A DNA stretch of 35,428 bases from CAMLHU01 sp049680185 (GTDB lineage: Bacteria > Gemmatimonadota > Gemmatimonadetes > Gemmatimonadales > GWC2-71-9): contig JBAUHI010000030.1 of the NCBI GenBank assembly GCA_049680185.1, positions 1 through 35,428 of the forward strand. The letters are read 5' to 3'. Made by a program: the position numbers and the translations under genes. This document shows positions 31,937 to 35,428 of this stretch, one piece after another (the stretch's first letter is position 1; the number at the start of each line of letters is the position of its first letter). Below the pieces are notes generated by a model. That model worked only from the letters and a program-made list of their open reading frames with translations. It did not search any database and was not told the origin of the DNA.

Positions 31937-34617
31937 TGGCGGACCGTGAGGTCCGTCGCAACAGCCTGGTCTGGTTCTCCACCGGCATCGTGCTCCTGGC
32001 GGTGACCGGGGTCGTCACGTTCCGCAGCCTCGACCAGTTCTCCAACGCGGTCCTCCTGGAGCGGCACACCTACGAGGTGCTCGATGCCGCGTCGCGGTTC
32101 CGGACCGCGGTCCGGACCGCCGAGTCAAGCTCTCGCGGCTACGCCCTGTCCGGGAAACGCACCCTCCGCGCGAACTTCGAACTCGCCCGCAGCCAGACCA
32201 CCGCCGCACTCGGCCAGCTGATCCTCCTCTCCGCCGACAGTCGGGACCAACTCGCCCGACTCGATGAGATCACCCCGCTCGTACGCGCCAAGTTCGAGTT
32301 CAACGACCAGATGGCGCGCCAACCCATCAGCGCAGACTCGACCCGCAAGCTGTTCAACACCGGGCGGGGGGTGGTGCTGATGGATTCGATCGAGACGCGG
32401 ATCGCCGCGATCTCGAATGACGAACGCGACCTCGTCGACCTTCGGGAGGACGAGGCCGAGACCAGCGGCCGCACCGCGATCATGGTCGTCGTGGTCGGCG
32501 GGTTGCTGGGTGTGCTGCTGATGCTTGCCGGAGCGCAGGCCAGCTGGAGCGAGGTGATGGAACGCCGCCGGATCCAGGATAGGCTGGCCGTGGAGGCCGA
32601 ACGCCAGGCGGTGATCATCGACGTGCAACAGGCGGTGGCCACCGCACCGGCCGCCTCCGAAGAGCTCATGCGGCTCATCGCCAACCAGGTGATGCACCTC
32701 TTCGGGGCTGACGGTGCGGGCATAGCCCTGCGCGATGGGGACGACGTGGCGTACCGGATGCTCGTTGGGATGCTCGAACCGTTCTCGGGCCTCCGAATGC
32801 CGATCGCCGGAAGCCTGGTGGGGCGGGTGTACGCGTCCGGCGAACCGGCCCTGGTGCACGATGCCACCACCGAGGCCCAGGGGAAGGGCGTGCTCATCGG
32901 GGACACCGACATCCGGTCCGCCATCGCACTCCCGCTCTCCAGGGGCGCAAGCATCATCGGGGTCCTGAATGTCGTCTCCCGCCGGCCCGACGCCTTCGGG
33001 GACGACGAAATGCGCGGCGCCCGGATCATGGCCGGCCTCCTCTCCGCCGCCTTCACCAATGCGGCCGGCTTCGAGGCCAACCAGCTCTTGCTGGCGGAGC
33101 TGAGACAGAGCCGAGACGCCGCCGAGGCGGCCAACCAAGCCAAGAGCCGGTTCCTCGCCACGATGAGCCACGAGCTCCGCACGCCGCTCAACTCGGTCAT
33201 CGGCTTTGCCCGCCTGCTGCAGACCGACCGGCAAGGGACGAAGTCGGCGCAGGACCTGCAATTCCTGTCGCGCATCGAGCAGAACGGGATCCACCTCCTC
33301 GACCTGATCAACGACATCCTTGACCTGTCGAAGATCGAGGCCGGCAAGGTGGAACTGCAGCTCACGCCGACCGACCTCATCGGCCTGGTGCAGGACACGC
33401 TGGCGCAGGTCAGCGGACAATCCCGCAACTCCGCGGTCGAGCTCCGTACCGAGCTGCCCGAGACCGTCGACCTGATCTCGACCGACCCAGCCCGCCTGCG
33501 TCAGGTGCTCATCAACCTGATCTCCAACGCGCTCAAGTTCACCGAGCGTGGCACCGTGATCGTGCGGCTCGTCCTGCAGGCCGGCTCGCGCCGGGCGGCA
33601 CGACTGGAGGTACAGGACACAGGGGTCGGCATCGCACCGGAAAAGCAGCGCGCCATCTTCGAAGCGTTCCAGCAGGCGGACAACACCACTGAGCGCAAGT
33701 ATGGCGGCACCGGCCTCGGCCTGACCATCTCCCGTTCACTCGCGGAGATGATGGGCGCGGCGCTCACGGTCTCCAGTGAGCCCGGCAAGGGTTCCACCTT
33801 CGCGGTCGAATTCCCCCCCGCGACCGCACCGGCGGTGACGCTGCCCATCCTTGTCGATGCGGCACTTGACCGCGGTGATCGGCCCCTGGTGCTGGTGATC
33901 GATGATGACGCTGACGCCCGCCTGCTGATGCAGCAGTATCTGGGGCACGCGGGCTACGCGGTGGTGGCCGCCGGGAGCGGGGCCGAAGGGCTGGCGTTGG
34001 CACGATCCCACCGACCGGCGGCGATCACCCTCGACCTGATGATGCCCGAGATGTCGGGATGGGAGGTGATGGGGGCGCTCAAGGCCGATCCGGAGCTGGC
34101 CACGATCCCGGTGGTGGTGGTGAGCGTGGTCGCGGCGGAACAGGAAGGGCGCCTCCTCGGCGTGATGGACCTCCTCCCCAAACCGGTGGACCGTGACCTG
34201 CTGGTGTCGACGGTCCGCCGGATCCTCGGCACCACCGGGAACTGGGTGCTGATCGTCGAGGACGATGTCAGCCAGCAGCGCCTGCTGCGCACGATGATGG
34301 CGTCCGCCGGCTACGAGGTCGAGACCGCGCGCCACGGACTGGAGGCGTTCCAGCGGATCGAGCGCCGAGTGCCCGACCTGATCCTGCTCGACCTGGCCCT
34401 GCCGGTCATGGACGGGGCCACGTTCCTCGACACCCTGCGGAAGAACCCGATGTACGCCCACATCCCGGTCGTGATCGTGACTCAGACACTCGCGCCCGAC
34501 CAGGCGGCGGCGCTGGGGCGGGAAGCGCTCGGGATCGTGAAGAAAGGAGTAGATTTCGAGCGGAGCCTCAGGGACGTGCTTCGGCACCTGCCGGCGCGTG
34601 AGGCAGGAGAAGGGTAG
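31936..34617 (+). CDS. Hybrid sensor histidine kinase (CHASE3-GAF-HisKA-HATPase-REC-REC)
   Basis: Membrane-bound hybrid kinase of 893 aa. Membrane helix at about 9-28, CHASE3-like periplasmic helical domain (about 35-170, with AESSSRGYALSGK), second membrane helix (IMVVVVGGLLGVLLMLAGA, about 178-196), GAF domain (about 225-380), HisKA with phospho-His412 in MSHELRTPLN, HATPase with NLISNALKFTERG, DTGVGIAPEKQ and GGTGLGLTI, then two receivers with Asp700 (LDLMMPEMSGW) and Asp819 (LDLALPVMDG). It starts at ATG 31936, sharing one base with the previous stop; the longer open frame upstream lies inside the receiver gene. The output is not encoded here: none of the three proteins has a DNA-binding or enzymatic output domain. 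Confidence 0.93.
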   Translation: MADREVRRNSLVWFSTGIVLLAVTGVVTFRSLDQFSNAVLLERHTYEVLDAASRFRTAVRTAESSSRGYALSGKRTLRANFELARSQTTAALGQLILLSADSRDQLARLDEITPLVRAKFEFNDQMARQPISADSTRKLFNTGRGVVLMDSIETRIAAISNDERDLVDLREDEAETSGRTAIMVVVVGGLLGVLLMLAGAQASWSEVMERRRIQDRLAVEAERQAVIIDVQQAVATAPAASEELMRLIANQVMHLFGADGAGIALRDGDDVAYRMLVGMLEPFSGLRMPIAGSLVGRVYASGEPALVHDATTEAQGKGVLIGDTDIRSAIALPLSRGASIIGVLNVVSRRPDAFGDDEMRGARIMAGLLSAAFTNAAGFEANQLLLAELRQSRDAAEAANQAKSRFLATMSHELRTPLNSVIGFARLLQTDRQGTKSAQDLQFLSRIEQNGIHLLDLINDILDLSKIEAGKVELQLTPTDLIGLVQDTLAQVSGQSRNSAVELRTELPETVDLISTDPARLRQVLINLISNALKFTERGTVIVRLVLQAGSRRAARLEVQDTGVGIAPEKQRAIFEAFQQADNTTERKYGGTGLGLTISRSLAEMMGAALTVSSEPGKGSTFAVEFPPATAPAVTLPILVDAALDRGDRPLVLVIDDDADARLLMQQYLGHAGYAVVAAGSGAEGLALARSHRPAAITLDLMMPEMSGWEVMGALKADPELATIPVVVVSVVAAEQEGRLLGVMDLLPKPVDRDLLVSTVRRILGTTGNWVLIVEDDVSQQRLLRTMMASAGYEVETARHGLEAFQRIERRVPDLILLDLALPVMDGATFLDTLRKNPMYAHIPVVIVTQTLAPDQAAALGREALGIVKKGVDFERSLRDVLRHLPAREAGEG

Positions 34618-34623
34618 GGACCG

Positions 34624-35097
34624 ATGACCGGGAAGCTTGGCGAAGAGATCGCCCAACACCGCCCCTTCCCCAACATCGAGGAGGAGGCGGCGCTCAACAT
34701 CGTGCGGACCGCCGACGCGTTCGACCGGAACGTCTCCAGCATCCTCAAGCCCTGGGGACTCACTCCCACGCAGTACAACGCGCTCCGGATACTGCGTGGC
34801 GCCGGGGAGCGGGGCCATACCTGCACCGCGATCTCCGAGCGCATGCTCACCCGCGACCCCGACGTGACCCGGCTCATCGACCGTCTGGAAGCACGTCACC
34901 TGGTGGCTCGGACCCGTGACCCCGACGACCGCCGCGCGGTGATGATCCGCCTCACCGATGAGGGCCGGGAGCTGGTGGATCAACTCGACGCACCGATCGC
35001 GACGATGCACCTCGCGCAGCTCTCCCACCTCGGACCGGACAAGCTGCGCGAGCTGATCACCCTCCTTGAGGCATCACGGGAAAAGGTCCAGGGCTAG
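34624..35097 (+). CDS. MarR-family transcriptional regulator
   Basis: Dimeric winged-helix regulator of 157 aa. The DNA-binding region reads LTPTQYNALRILRGAG, then ISERMLTRDPDVTRLIDRLEARHLVARTRDPDDRRAVMIRLTDEG, ending with the typical wing DxDDRRAxxIxLT. It begins seven bases after the hybrid kinase stop on the same strand, so it may be co-transcribed, though such families usually control a neighbouring gene. AGGGA lies three bases upstream of the ATG. No palindromic target is visible next to it. Confidence 0.92.
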   Translation: MTGKLGEEIAQHRPFPNIEEEAALNIVRTADAFDRNVSSILKPWGLTPTQYNALRILRGAGERGHTCTAISERMLTRDPDVTRLIDRLEARHLVARTRDPDDRRAVMIRLTDEGRELVDQLDAPIATMHLAQLSHLGPDKLRELITLLEASREKVQG

Positions 35098-35104
35098 GAC
35101 GACA

Positions 35105-35428
35105 TCAGATCCCGTCGCACTTGACCGTCCCCTCGCCATCCTGGGCCGCCGGGGTCCCGGCCGGGGTCGTTGGTGTCACGCCGAAGTACTTCATCTCGCC
35201 CACAAAAGTGACGCAGCCGGTCGACGTATCATCCGACAGCTTGGCCTGCCCCCACCACCCCCGCCCTCCGGCCTGCACGATCGCCACGCCGTATCCCTGC
35301 ACCACCGCCTCAGCGTGCGTCTTAGGCATCGGTGCCCCGAGCGCCGCCTGGTCGGTGGTGTAGGTCCCGTGGTCGGCGTAATAGCGCTCCTCAAGCACCA
35401 CGATGTTCCGGAGCGCCTTTTGCATCGC
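35105..35428 (-). CDS. Type IV pilin-like protein, 3' part only
   Basis: The open frame runs off the right edge, so only the last 108 codons or so are seen. MQKALRNIVVLEERYYADHGTYTTD looks like the region after the N-terminal helix of pilins and pseudopilins (helix, then E-x-x-Y-x-x-x-x-G-x-Y), followed by a beta-rich tail with two cysteines (TGCVTFVGE and TVKCDGI) that could form the usual C-terminal disulphide loop. The ATG at 35425 is probably internal; the prepilin cleavage site should lie outside the window. The pilus or secretion type cannot be decided. Confidence 0.6.
   Translation of the reverse strand, partial: AMQKALRNIVVLEERYYADHGTYTTDQAALGAPMPKTHAEAVVQGYGVAIVQAGGRGWWGQAKLSDDTSTGCVTFVGEMKYFGVTPTTPAGTPAAQDGEGTVKCDGI

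Noticed and set aside
32125..33428. Two long minus-strand frames of about 430 codons
   Set aside because: They mirror the hybrid histidine kinase, whose domains are complete on the + strand. The products have no recognisable motif.
33736..35028. 430-codon minus-strand frame across the kinase end and MarR gene
   Set aside because: It is antisense to two well-supported genes; the product is His/Arg-rich without domains.

Overview
This is a GC-rich (about two thirds G+C by eye), gene-dense bacterial chromosome segment. There are no rRNA genes, no recognisable tRNA genes, no CRISPR array and no transposase. The gene types suggest a Gemmatimonadota-like or related high-GC bacterium: a Bacteroidota-style arginine cluster with an N-acyl-ornithine carbamoyltransferase, a DUF5117-type secreted metzincin, an OmpA protein with thrombospondin-type-3 repeats, and a DinB-family protein. 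That assignment is inference; no marker gene is present.

Layout. (1) 146-5345, + strand: an Eco57I-like N6-adenine DNA methyltransferase overlapping a SNF2-like helicase, probably a defence or modification pair. (2) 5526-7480: a HAD phosphatase and a convergent GT4 glycosyltransferase. (3) 7775-9865, + strand: a MobA/MocA-like nucleotidyltransferase, a CoxG-like protein and a molybdopterin-binding-like protein, which look like accessory factors for a molybdenum hydroxylase whose catalytic subunits are not in the window. (4) 9930-15301: a membrane-anchored Ser/Thr kinase, a DinB-like protein (-) and a large zinc metalloprotease. (5) 15398-25188, - strand: a ten-gene arginine cluster transcribed right to left as argG, an unrecognised P-loop gene, argC, argD, argF', argB, argE, argH, argR and a SpoIIAA-like gene. 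Most junctions are ATGA/GTGA overlaps. A perfect 14-bp ARG-box palindrome lies two bases before the argG start. (6) 25259-27285, - strand: two secreted M42-peptidase paralogues, one of which has lost most metal ligands. (7) 27389-31100: rmuC, an OmpA/TSP3 protein and an EamA transporter (-). (8) 31188-35097, + strand: Hpt, receiver, hybrid histidine kinase and a MarR regulator. (9) Right edge: the 3' part of a pilin-like gene (-).

Many of the gaps are filled by composite palindromic repeats. An inner core (GTCATCCCGAGC... / ...GATGACAG) is flanked by outer arms of three kinds: a (GGTGGAGCG)n array, a GTGAACGGTCAACGG-type arm, or a 21-bp inverted repeat. They often begin exactly at the stop codons of flanking genes, and one interrupts the arginine operon between argF' and argB.

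The most interesting system is the arginine cluster. ArgF' has Val at the position that is Glu92 in Xanthomonas N-acetylornithine carbamoyltransferase, which predicts N-succinylornithine as substrate. No N-acylglutamate-forming enzyme is recognisable in the cluster, but a P-loop protein of unknown function sits between argG and argC.
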